In this document: positions 55,942-63,377 of the stretch, piece after piece
Numbering within the stretch: position 1 is the first letter of the stretch
Layout of the letters: each line of letters opens with the position of its first letter
DNA from: an uncultured Amylibacter sp.
GTDB taxonomy: Bacteria > Pseudomonadota > Alphaproteobacteria > Rhodobacterales > Rhodobacteraceae
NCBI GenBank assembly: GCA_947497475.1
Contig: CANMGS010000001.1
Span: forward strand, 372,001-436,000
DNA length: 64,000 bases
Direction of reading: 5' to 3'
Notes under the pieces: generated by a model
What the model was told of the DNA's origin: nothing
The model's database searches: none
The model's input: the letters and a program-made list of their open reading frames with translations, nothing else
Made by a program: the position numbers and the translations under genes

Positions 55942-56166
55942 TCAATAACCAGGCTTTTTAATCAATAAATTACTACGCCCCATTATTTCGGGGACATAAA
56001 CCGTTGTTTGCCACTTTGAGGCGTCAATTTGTTCAAGAGCGATAGAGACATGTTCTTTTTTCGTTTTTAGATGATCTTGAATAAGCTTTGTAATCGCGTC
56101 ACTTAATTTCGTTTTTTGCTCATCCGATAACGATAATGGGAAATGTTTTATATTAATGTGAGGCAT
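55942..56166 (-). CDS. 4-oxalocrotonate tautomerase-like protein
   Basis: This 74-residue protein has Pro at position 2 ([10 protein letters not shown]), which becomes the catalytic N-terminal proline after Met removal, and a beta-alpha-beta tautomerase fold ([29 protein letters not shown]). The ATG at 56166 has GGG ahead and lies inside the 3' end of the NRPS gene (14-base overlap). It could isomerise a keto/enol or imine/enamine intermediate of the glutamine-derived ring. That role is inferred. Confidence 0.88.
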   Translation of the reverse strand: MPHINIKHFPLSLSDEQKTKLSDAITKLIQDHLKTKKEHVSIALEQIDASKWQTTVYVPEIMGRSNLLIKKPGY

Positions 56167-59100
56167 AGGAACCCTTTTGCATAAACTGGAGTTTGATATT
56201 ATTAAGCGCCATTTTGAATTGGTGTGGCCCATAAACTGTTGAGCCTTCAAGGATAGAGATTAATGCTTCGACGCTGCCGAGCTTTAGGATTTCGTAATGA
56301 TCTGTGTCAGATGTAATTATTTCTGGTGGAATAAATGAGAAATCTTTTTGTCCCTCAATGAAGGAATAGTCGTCACCTTTTGCTTTAATGATTGTAATTG
56401 GAGCCACAATTTGACGTTCGGTTAATTCTTTAAAACTATATTCAAACTCATAAGTTTGCCGCACAATATTCATGATCCGCACCGCAGTCGGTGCATCCAT
56501 CTCTGGGCGGCGTTCAAGTATAAATTCAATGAAACTTTTATGATCAGAACAATATTTATAACATGCTTCAACTTCTTCTGTATCAATTTTAGCCGTAAAA
56601 ACAGAGAGAAGGATTGCCAGATATGTTTTATTACTTAAATCGGTAGTACGGTTGGTTACTTCCCCATGAAATGTTCGCACTCGCGGGTTTCCTGGGCATA
56701 TTAAGACCACTTGGTCGACCTGCTTGTTCAATTGCTCTAATTGCCAAGCAGTTTCGAAAGCAACACGCGCGCCAAATGAATAACCCCATAAAGTATAGGG
56801 TCCCTCAGATTGCATTTTTAATATTTCTTTCACATCAGCTTTTGCCATTTCGGAAATTGTTGAAAATGGAACTTCATCTTGGTTAATACCGTAAGATTGG
56901 ACACCAAAAAAAGGACGTGGCTTAGATAGGTTTTGCGCTAATGGGCGTAGGTTCATAGGGTATCCACCAAGACCAGGCCAACAAAATATTGGCCTTCCGT
57001 TATTGCCATTATTCAGCTGCACTAAACGTGAATACTCTTTGGGGGAATTATCATCAATCCTTGCAGCTAGGTCAGTCAGGCGAGGATGCTCAAAAACAAT
57101 TTGGATAGGGAGTTTAATATTAAAATGCTTATTAATTTTTGAAATTATAGAAACAGCCGTTAATGAGTTTCCGCCAGAAGTGAAAAAATCATCCTCTTTA
57201 GAAACATCATTGTATTTCAACATGGCTTTCCATAAATCTGCTAACCATATTTCTGTAGGCGTTTCCGGAGCGATATAAGGTTGACCTTGTAAAGCTTCGC
57301 GCAATCTATCCGATGATTTAATTGCAAAGAGATCGACCTTACCATTTGCAGTTTGTGGTAATTTATCAAAAATAACAACGCGGTTTGGAATCATATAATC
57401 TGGCAATGACTTTGCCAAATCTTCTGTGATCATCTCTGCAGGACCTTGCATATGAACACGATCCTCATTCATACCTTCACTTTCATATTGTTCATCAGTG
57501 ATTTTACCACCGATGAAGAAATACGAGGCCCCAGTTGGAAGGTTATGATTTCCTAAAATATCTGTAATTCGTGTTGCAGGCCGCAAAGGGTTTCCAGTTT
57601 TAGAGCTATACCCAGAAGACATAAATCCAAAGTTTTTTGTGTTACTCTGGAAGCGATGTAATACATGCCCAAGTGCTATGTACTCTAACCAACTTTCTTT
57701 TTCACGACTGATTACTGAAATACCGAGACTAGAATTCTCATAAGTTTGCTGATTGATAGCAATAACTTGGTTTTTCTTTATAATTTTCTCAGAAATTAGG
57801 TTAAGTTTTGTGCCGTTAATTTTATATGTACCCTTTGGCATTCCTTCGACCTTATCGCCATGGGCTTGGAGATATAAATCAACATTTGGGCACCAATTTT
57901 GGGCTACTGGAACAATTTCAAACGTACCAAGATAATAATCATCATCTTGAATATTAAGGTGCGTACGCATTTTTTCGCAATGCCCAATCGGGCATATACC
58001 ATAACCATCTTTGGCTAGCACGTTTTGAAAAAGGCCTAGCATATGACCCGTTTCCATTTCCAGAACTTCAAGAATATTGTTTTTGTAGACGCTCTCGATA
58101 GCTGCCGTCTTACCCGTAAAATGAATGCGGACACCTGGGTTGCTGGAAATTGAATTGGAGATTTTTATAAATTTATGATCAATAGGATGGAAATAAAATA
58201 TACCATTCTCGATATCATCAATATCTTTACACTCAATGTAAATTTGTGTGGCGTATAACGCACCAGGAGAAGCATATGCGTATTTAGGCAACAAGCGGTT
58301 TTCACTTTTGAACTGACCAAACCAGCGCAAGGTTTTACTTAAAAATGCTGCATCTATTATTGTGTTGTTATGGGCCGCTTCTATATCGGAATGATATTCG
58401 CTTAAGAGGTCAATTATACTTTTAACTGTAACGTCATCACCATCATAAAAACGGTAAGTTTTTCGCCCAAAGGCTATACGACGTTGCTCGGCAGTTTCCT
58501 TGGCATAACCCAAAGGAATTATCTTTTTACCTTGGTCTAGATCGGGATCACGTAGTCCCCCATTTGAAAGCTGTGCTTTAACTTGGTGTTTGTTTGCTTT
58601 TGACTGATGATGCTTGCCTGCAACGCCCTGATCCATCAATGCAGCTTTTCGTTCACTCAGTTCGATACACGCCGTTAAGCTTTGACTGTTTGTCCGCTCA
58701 TCATCCGTAATTATAGCGGCGCCACAACGAACCCACTGGTGGCTTTCAATCGCTAATGCAACTTCTGCCAATTCTACGCGATATCCACGCAATTTAACTT
58801 GATGGTCTATGCGCCCGCAAAACTGCAAGTTGCCATCTGGTGTTTTTTTAACTAAATCCCCCGTTTTATAAATGCGCTCATTCTTGTTTTCTGGGTTATA
58901 GATAAAGCGTTCTAATGTTTGATTTGGTCGATTTAGATATCCACGCGCGACTTGAATACCCCCAATATACAACTCACCAGTCTCTCCAGTTTCAACTAAC
59001 CTCAAGTCTTTGTCTAAAACATAACATGTTGTTCCGAACACAGGCTTGCCAATGGTAACTGATTTACTGCTGTGTTGCGTATCAACCGAAGTAACCTCAT

Positions 59101-60049
59101 GGAATGTTGCGTTGATTGTGCATTCTGTTGGGCCATATAAATTGACCAAACGGCAGTTTGGCATGTAATCGTAAAAAGCTTTTGCCAGTTTTTGCGATAA
59201 GGCTTCACCACCAGAATAAATGGTGGTCAAGCTCGTACACTCATGGAATTTTTCAGTATCGATTAAAGCTTGTAAAAGTGTTGGTACACATTGCAATGCA
59301 GTTACCTTTTGCTCTTTGATGAGCTGCATTAAAGCATCAGGATCACGATATAAGCCAAACACTCCAGTAACAGTTACTCCACCCATTGCAGGAGCTAATA
59401 TTTCCCACTGCGCAGCATCAAAACTCATTGGCGTTTTTTGCAAGATACGTGTACCAGATGTTACATAACCGCGATTTTCCAACCATTTTAACTGTGACGT
59501 AATCGCATGGTTTTCAATCATGACACCTTTGGGCCGCCCAGTACTGCCTGATGTATAAATTACATAAGCCAGATCACTTTCATTTGCAGAAGATATATAT
59601 ACATCACTGCTTTCGTTTCCTTCATCTATGATGATGAAGCGGGTACCTGTTGGGGCATAGTTACTGATCTTTTCCAACAAGTGTGATTGCGTAACGATAA
59701 CATCCGTTTCGCTATTTTCGATTATGTAACGAATACGCTCTTCTGGATATTCTGGAGCTAAAGGCAGGTAAGCTTTACCTGAAAAAATAGCCCCCCATAC
59801 ACCAACAAGAAGATCTATAGATGGATCAGCATATACACCAACGCATAAAGTATTTGGCGTAGCTTCTTTTACAATTTGTGCTGCTAATTTAGCTGCTGAA
59901 TCGTACAACTCTGCAAATGTCAAATCGTTATCGCTTGATACAATGCATATATCGTTTGGTTTTTTCTGCACTTGCCATTGAAACATTTCAAGTAATGATT
60001 TGGTTTGGGATAATTCAATGGTTTCAGGAAGAAGAGAAGTAAGTTGCAT
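56153..60049 (-). CDS. indC: Indigoidine synthetase-like single-module NRPS (A-Ox-T-TE)
   Basis: This 1298-residue NRPS has the layout of indigoidine synthetases (IndC, BpsA, IgiD, about 1280 aa). The adenylation domain (about 15-440) shows A3 TSGSTGRPKG at 166-175, A5 YGPTE at 305-309, A7 YKTGDL at 394-399 and A8 GRIDHQVKLRGYRVE at 412-426. An FMN-type oxidase domain is inserted between A8 and A10 (about 500-850). A10 NGKVD is at 902-906, the carrier motif GGNSL has Ser962, and a thioesterase follows (GYSFG, Ser1091; DHYE, His1251). The family activates L-glutamine, cyclises and oxidises it, and two rings join to the blue pigment indigoidine. It starts 23 bases after the exporter gene. Confidence 0.95.
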   Translation of the reverse strand: MQLTSLLPETIELSQTKSLLEMFQWQVQKKPNDICIVSSDNDLTFAELYDSAAKLAAQIVKEATPNTLCVGVYADPSIDLLVGVWGAIFSGKAYLPLAPEYPEERIRYIIENSETDVIVTQSHLLEKISNYAPTGTRFIIIDEGNESSDVYISSANESDLAYVIYTSGSTGRPKGVMIENHAITSQLKWLENRGYVTSGTRILQKTPMSFDAAQWEILAPAMGGVTVTGVFGLYRDPDALMQLIKEQKVTALQCVPTLLQALIDTEKFHECTSLTTIYSGGEALSQKLAKAFYDYMPNCRLVNLYGPTECTINATFHEVTSVDTQHSSKSVTIGKPVFGTTCYVLDKDLRLVETGETGELYIGGIQVARGYLNRPNQTLERFIYNPENKNERIYKTGDLVKKTPDGNLQFCGRIDHQVKLRGYRVELAEVALAIESHQWVRCGAAIITDDERTNSQSLTACIELSERKAALMDQGVAGKHHQSKANKHQVKAQLSNGGLRDPDLDQGKKIIPLGYAKETAEQRRIAFGRKTYRFYDGDDVTVKSIIDLLSEYHSDIEAAHNNTIIDAAFLSKTLRWFGQFKSENRLLPKYAYASPGALYATQIYIECKDIDDIENGIFYFHPIDHKFIKISNSISSNPGVRIHFTGKTAAIESVYKNNILEVLEMETGHMLGLFQNVLAKDGYGICPIGHCEKMRTHLNIQDDDYYLGTFEIVPVAQNWCPNVDLYLQAHGDKVEGMPKGTYKINGTKLNLISEKIIKKNQVIAINQQTYENSSLGISVISREKESWLEYIALGHVLHRFQSNTKNFGFMSSGYSSKTGNPLRPATRITDILGNHNLPTGASYFFIGGKITDEQYESEGMNEDRVHMQGPAEMITEDLAKSLPDYMIPNRVVIFDKLPQTANGKVDLFAIKSSDRLREALQGQPYIAPETPTEIWLADLWKAMLKYNDVSKEDDFFTSGGNSLTAVSIISKINKHFNIKLPIQIVFEHPRLTDLAARIDDNSPKEYSRLVQLNNGNNGRPIFCWPGLGGYPMNLRPLAQNLSKPRPFFGVQSYGINQDEVPFSTISEMAKADVKEILKMQSEGPYTLWGYSFGARVAFETAWQLEQLNKQVDQVVLICPGNPRVRTFHGEVTNRTTDLSNKTYLAILLSVFTAKIDTEEVEACYKYCSDHKSFIEFILERRPEMDAPTAVRIMNIVRQTYEFEYSFKELTERQIVAPITIIKAKGDDYSFIEGQKDFSFIPPEIITSDTDHYEILKLGSVEALISILEGSTVYGPHQFKMALNNIKLQFMQKGSYASH

Positions 60050-60072
60050 ATTGAAAAGTCCTTAAGTGCTGT

Positions 60073-60966
60073 TCAATTATTTTTTTGAAGGAAGTTGGGT
60101 AAAAATGATTTTGATTGTGGTTGGGCTAAAACGACGGCAAAAATAACGGCGATCGCGCCAAGGATTTGTATACCATTCAAATTTTGATCTAGAAAAATAT
60201 ACCCTAGAGCAGCAGCTGAAAGTGGGCTTGCAAGAGATATGAATGAAACGGATAACGCAGGCAAACGATCAAGGCCACGAAACCAAAGAGCGTATGCAAC
60301 TAATGCACCAACGACGCAAAGATATGTAAAGCCAAGCCAATTCGTCAAAGTGATTTTTTCGGGAAGGCCTTCGCTTAAAAATGCGGGAGGAATTAAGACC
60401 AAGCCGCCAACAATGAGTTGCCAACCGGTAAAAGTTAATACACCAACATTTTTTGGGCGCCCCCAGCGTTTGGCAAAGACTAATCCTGTTGCCATACTTA
60501 AGGCTCCAGCGAACCCAGCAATGACACCAATAAAATCTAGCTTTGCAGTAGGTTGCAAAACAATTAGAGCAACGCCAACCATGCCTATAATACAAGCGGC
60601 CACCTGCGTTGTTTGAATAGATTGCCCAAGTAGAACAAGACCTAACAATAAAACAATTACGGGCTGAATCGACATGATCAACGCCGCAACCCCTCCAGGT
60701 AAATGATAGGCTGCTAAAAAAAGAAAATAAAAGAACGCACCAATATTCAAAATGCCTAATACGCAAGCTTTCCACCACCACTGACCTTCTGGGAGTTGCC
60801 TACCAATCAGCAAAAGCAATATTCCCGCAGGTAAAGCACGTAATACAGAAGCTAATAAAGGGCTGTTAGGAGGTAAGAATTCCGTGGTCACTAGGTAGGT
60901 GCTGCCCCAAACAATTGGAGCAACCGCCGTTAGAATTATATTAAAGGTAATGTTATCTTTTATCAT
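60073..60966 (-). CDS. EamA/DMT-type transporter
   Basis: This 297-residue protein has ten transmembrane helices in two EamA repeats (VWGSTYLVTTEFLPP start, GALVAYALWFRGLDRLPAL, LASPLSAAALGYIFLDQNLNG). It probably exports the operon product or a related compound. The ATG at 60966 overlaps the UPRT stop (TGATG), so the two are translationally coupled. In the min cluster an exporter (MinT) belongs to the self-protection set; family identity with MinT cannot be judged here. Confidence 0.93.
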   Translation of the reverse strand: MIKDNITFNIILTAVAPIVWGSTYLVTTEFLPPNSPLLASVLRALPAGILLLLIGRQLPEGQWWWKACVLGILNIGAFFYFLFLAAYHLPGGVAALIMSIQPVIVLLLGLVLLGQSIQTTQVAACIIGMVGVALIVLQPTAKLDFIGVIAGFAGALSMATGLVFAKRWGRPKNVGVLTFTGWQLIVGGLVLIPPAFLSEGLPEKITLTNWLGFTYLCVVGALVAYALWFRGLDRLPALSVSFISLASPLSAAALGYIFLDQNLNGIQILGAIAVIFAVVLAQPQSKSFLPNFLQKNN

Positions 60967-61625
60967 CACCTAAATACCTGCTGAGTTCCAAAATAGCGGT
61001 CACCAAAATCACCAATGCCTGGAATCATGTAAGCATCTGCGTTCAGTTCGCGTTCTATCGATGACGTCACGACATAGAGCTGCGGGTATTTTTGCGTTAA
61101 CCTTTCAATGCCATCTGGGGATGCTAAAAGGTTTACAAATATGATATTTTTCTCAGGGACACCTTTCTCTAACAATAAATCAATTGCAGCAATCGCCGAG
61201 CCGCCAGTTGCCAACATTGGCTCCAATAACAAAACATGCCTTTGTGAAATATCTTCGGGTAAATGTGAATAATAATACTTTGGTTTCTTAGTTGTTTTAT
61301 CTCTTTGAATTAAGATCTTGCCAATAGGCATACCTTTTACCAAATGTCCCAGCTCATGCTCCATACTTTCACCTGCGCGAATTACAGACACTGCGCATAG
61401 CTTTGCATTAATAGTGAGCCCCTCATAACTCTGACCAATTGGGGTGATGACATTTAGACCTTCATACGGGAGAAGATCTAAACTTGTTTCTAATAACTGC
61501 CTAATTATCCTATTCGAATAGAAGACAAAATCTGCCTGGCATGTGTCTTTGTTTCTCACAATTGAGTGTAATGCACGTAATTGCTTTGTTTGTTTTAAAA
61601 TGTGAACTTTTTCGTTAACACTCAT
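60966..61625 (-). CDS. upp: Uracil phosphoribosyltransferase, eukaryote-like
   Basis: This 219-residue enzyme makes UMP from uracil and PRPP. It has SVIRAGESMEHELG, the dianion loop IGKILIQRDKTTKKP, the PRPP-binding loop LLEPMLATGGSAI, and IPGIGDFGDRYFGT. Typical bacterial Upp reads GLGDAGDR at the last motif and LRAGLGM at the first. The variants here resemble Toxoplasma and fungal enzymes. In the min cluster MinD (a UPRT) protects the producer by raising UMP. It follows the TrpF-like gene by 26 bases. A housekeeping upp is expected elsewhere. Confidence 0.93.
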   Translation of the reverse strand: MSVNEKVHILKQTKQLRALHSIVRNKDTCQADFVFYSNRIIRQLLETSLDLLPYEGLNVITPIGQSYEGLTINAKLCAVSVIRAGESMEHELGHLVKGMPIGKILIQRDKTTKKPKYYYSHLPEDISQRHVLLLEPMLATGGSAIAAIDLLLEKGVPEKNIIFVNLLASPDGIERLTQKYPQLYVVTSSIERELNADAYMIPGIGDFGDRYFGTQQVFR

Positions 61626-61651
61626 GACAGTGCCCCCTGATAATAATGATT

Positions 61652-62353
61652 TTAGCTAGCTTTTTGATGCAGTTTTGCGCCACGCAATTCAGCGAACGCT
61701 CGGCGCGTCTCTGAGACAAACTTACGAACCTTCATTTGGTCCTTACGTTTATCAATACCTTCAAGTAGAGAATGCGCGTCTACCGCTGCCGGACGGACTT
61801 TTAAAATTGCATCTGCAACATTCTCTGGAGAAAGACCGCCAGCCATCATTAATGGTTTTGGCGAGCGCCGCACAAGTTCCGCGCTTACATCCCAGTTGTG
61901 CGTTAAGCCTGTCGCTCCTTTAGCACCTGTTGCTGGGTTAAATGTGTCTGTGATAAACATATCCACATGTTGTTGACAATCATCTACAAGCTTTAACAGT
62001 TCTTCCGCATTATCTTCACGCACAACTAAACTTTTTAGAATATATAATTCTGGACGTAGCTCTTTTAGTCTTTTCATTTCTGCGATTTCTACATCGCCAT
62101 GTAATTGAACTGCTTTAACACCAAGCTCATTACAAAACATGCTCACATCTTCAGCTTTCGTGAGATAGCTAATTAAAACACCAGCATGTTTTTGAGGAAG
62201 ATTCGAGATAATTTGTGTGGCCGCTTCTTCGCTGATATCATCTTTACCAGATGGCAAGCGCAGGGGGAAACCCAGCCAATCCACGTTCTCTTTTATAAGC
62301 ATATCTGCTTCTGCTGCATCAATAATACCCGCAACTTGTATAATATTTTCCAT
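61652..62353 (-). CDS. Phosphoribosylanthranilate isomerase-like protein with altered active site
   Basis: This 233-residue protein has the TrpF (beta-alpha)8 barrel: VQLHGDVEIAEMKRLK, FITDTFNPATGAKGATG and LMMAGGLSPENVADAI. TrpF normally begins KICGIT, with the Cys as general base; here the segment is IQVAGIID, so Cys is replaced by Ala. The usual VDVSSGVE end of the barrel is VDAHSLLEG. It is thus not a normal tryptophan enzyme and may act on a phosphoribosyl intermediate of the operon product. The ATG at 62353 has AAGGA at proper spacing, unlike the ATG at 62359. It is the first gene of the operon. Confidence 0.82.
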   Translation of the reverse strand: MENIIQVAGIIDAAEADMLIKENVDWLGFPLRLPSGKDDISEEAATQIISNLPQKHAGVLISYLTKAEDVSMFCNELGVKAVQLHGDVEIAEMKRLKELRPELYILKSLVVREDNAEELLKLVDDCQQHVDMFITDTFNPATGAKGATGLTHNWDVSAELVRRSPKPLMMAGGLSPENVADAILKVRPAAVDAHSLLEGIDKRKDQMKVRKFVSETRRAFAELRGAKLHQKAS

Positions 62354-62438
62354 CTTCATTCCTTTTCGCTATAGCGCGCCATATAGTTTTACGAAAATAG
62401 TCGTAACACATTGAAAAAATAAGTTTAATTATTAGCCG

Positions 62439-62482
62439 TTAGGCCTAAGCGATTCATCATCGCTTAAAGGTAGAGTGCCTAA
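62439..62482 (-). promoter_or_regulatory. Long hairpin downstream of the lux box
   Basis: TTAGGC at 62439-62444 pairs with GCCTAA at 62477-62482, and AAGCGAT at 62447-62453 pairs with ATCGCTT at 62459-62465. This makes a two-part stem. If transcription starts close to the lux box it would form at the very 5' end of the operon mRNA and could stabilise it or tune translation. It might instead end the marR transcript that reads in the same direction. Confidence 0.6.
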
Positions 62483-62498
62483 TTATTTTTATTTTCAC

Positions 62499-62518
62499 AC
62501 CTGTAAGATGTTACAGGT
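62499..62518 (-). promoter_or_regulatory. Lux box (LuxR-type binding site)
   Basis: The 20-bp site ACCTGTAAGATGTTACAGGT has perfect 8-bp arms around a 4-base centre and matches the Vibrio fischeri lux box ACCTGTAGGATCGTACAGGT at 17 of 20 positions. It is about 145 bases before the first operon gene and 138 bases after the end of marR. The AAAATAATTA run just downstream could serve as part of a promoter. It is the expected target of the LuxR receptor encoded at 63378. Confidence 0.85.
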
Positions 62519-62656
62519 TCTTGGCATCAGCCCAGTCTTCTGTGTGAAGTTGGCGAATTTACGCCGACCTGGATTTTGTAAATAATCATTTTCCACAGTT
62601 GTTCATTGCTTGAAAATGACATTTTTCAACTTCAAGGGGTTTAGAATTTATATGAA

Positions 62657-63175
62657 TTATGTATTGAGCTTTTGTAATAACTTTTGCAGCTGAGCACGTT
62701 CTAGCGTTGATAATTTCTTCAAAGCATCTTTCTCTGTTGCAACATGCGAAGAGACAAGTTCATCTACAAGGTCAAAGCCTTTTTGTGTTAAACTAATTTT
62801 CAAACCACGACGATCATTTGCATCTTGAGTTCGTTCAACAAGACCTTTTTCTTCTAACCTGTCCAACCGGTTGGTCATTGCAGATGTCGAACGCATCATT
62901 TCCTTGCTCAACTCTGACGGTGAAAGCGTTTGCCTGTAGCCTTGCCTTCGGAGTGTCAGCATGACATCACCTGCAGCAAGATCCAAATCAAACCGCTTCA
63001 TGTTATCTGCTACTGCAGCTTTTATAGATCGCCCTGCTTTCCAAATCTCACCACATAAAGACATTATGGATGCGTCTACATCTGGGCGCTCACGTTTCCA
63101 TTGGCCTGATATCTTATTTAAAGTGGTTTTTTTTTGCTCATTTGAAGTCGCACGAGAAGTCGTCTCTTGACACAT
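62657..63175 (-). CDS. MarR family regulator
   Basis: This 172-residue winged-helix protein has the MarR layout. Helices for dimerisation flank the DNA-binding core LSPSELSKEMMRSTSAMTNRLDRLEEKGLVER and the wing DANDRRGLKISLTQKG (Asp-Arg-Arg core). It reads towards the biosynthetic operon and is separated from it by the lux box region. The start at 63175 has GGTGGAA ahead. The frame continues to 63244 through a set of 15-bp repeats that look regulatory. It may sense the pigment or a related phenolic-like ligand. Confidence 0.9.
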   Translation of the reverse strand: MCQETTSRATSNEQKKTTLNKISGQWKRERPDVDASIMSLCGEIWKAGRSIKAAVADNMKRFDLDLAAGDVMLTLRRQGYRQTLSPSELSKEMMRSTSAMTNRLDRLEEKGLVERTQDANDRRGLKISLTQKGFDLVDELVSSHVATEKDALKKLSTLERAQLQKLLQKLNT

Positions 63176-63201
63176 ATTTCCACCTATAATATTTTGACGT
63201 G

Positions 63202-63237
63202 GTAATACTTTATACCGTAATACTTCACATCGTAATT
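63202..63237. repeat. 15-bp direct repeats upstream of marR
   Basis: GTAATACTT recurs at 63202 and 63217, and a partial third copy GTAATTTT starts at 63232, so the period is exactly 15 bases. They lie just upstream of the marR start and may be operator half-sites for MarR or LuxR on one helix face spacing of about 1.5 turns. Confidence 0.6.
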
Positions 63238-63333
63238 TTAACATAACTAGATTTAATATTTTAGTCTAGAGGAATGCGAAAACCAAATGAATTTCTGAAA
63301 GACCAATTGACCTTACATTTCTATTTTTATTCT

Positions 63334-63353
63334 CTGAAACCAATGTGTTTCAG
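63334..63353. promoter_or_regulatory. 20-bp dyad before luxR
   Basis: CTGAAAC-CAATGT-GTTTCAG is a perfect 7-bp inverted repeat with a 6-base spacer, 20 bp long in total. It ends 24 bases before the luxR start codon, a good place for an operator that controls luxR. Its sequence differs from the lux box. Confidence 0.5.
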
Positions 63354-63377
63354 TCTATTTCATGACTGGGAAGCAAA

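Larger units (their letters stand above)
62360..62656. other. Leader and promoter region of the biosynthetic operon
   Basis: This AT-rich region separates the TrpF-like gene from the marR gene; both run on the minus strand. It carries a lux-box-like site (62499-62518) and a long hairpin (62439-62482) between that site and the first gene. I see no ORF in it. Confidence 0.6.

Noticed and set aside
56167-56250. Longer N-terminus for the tautomerase
   Set aside because: It would remove the catalytic Pro2; the family requires Met-Pro at the start.
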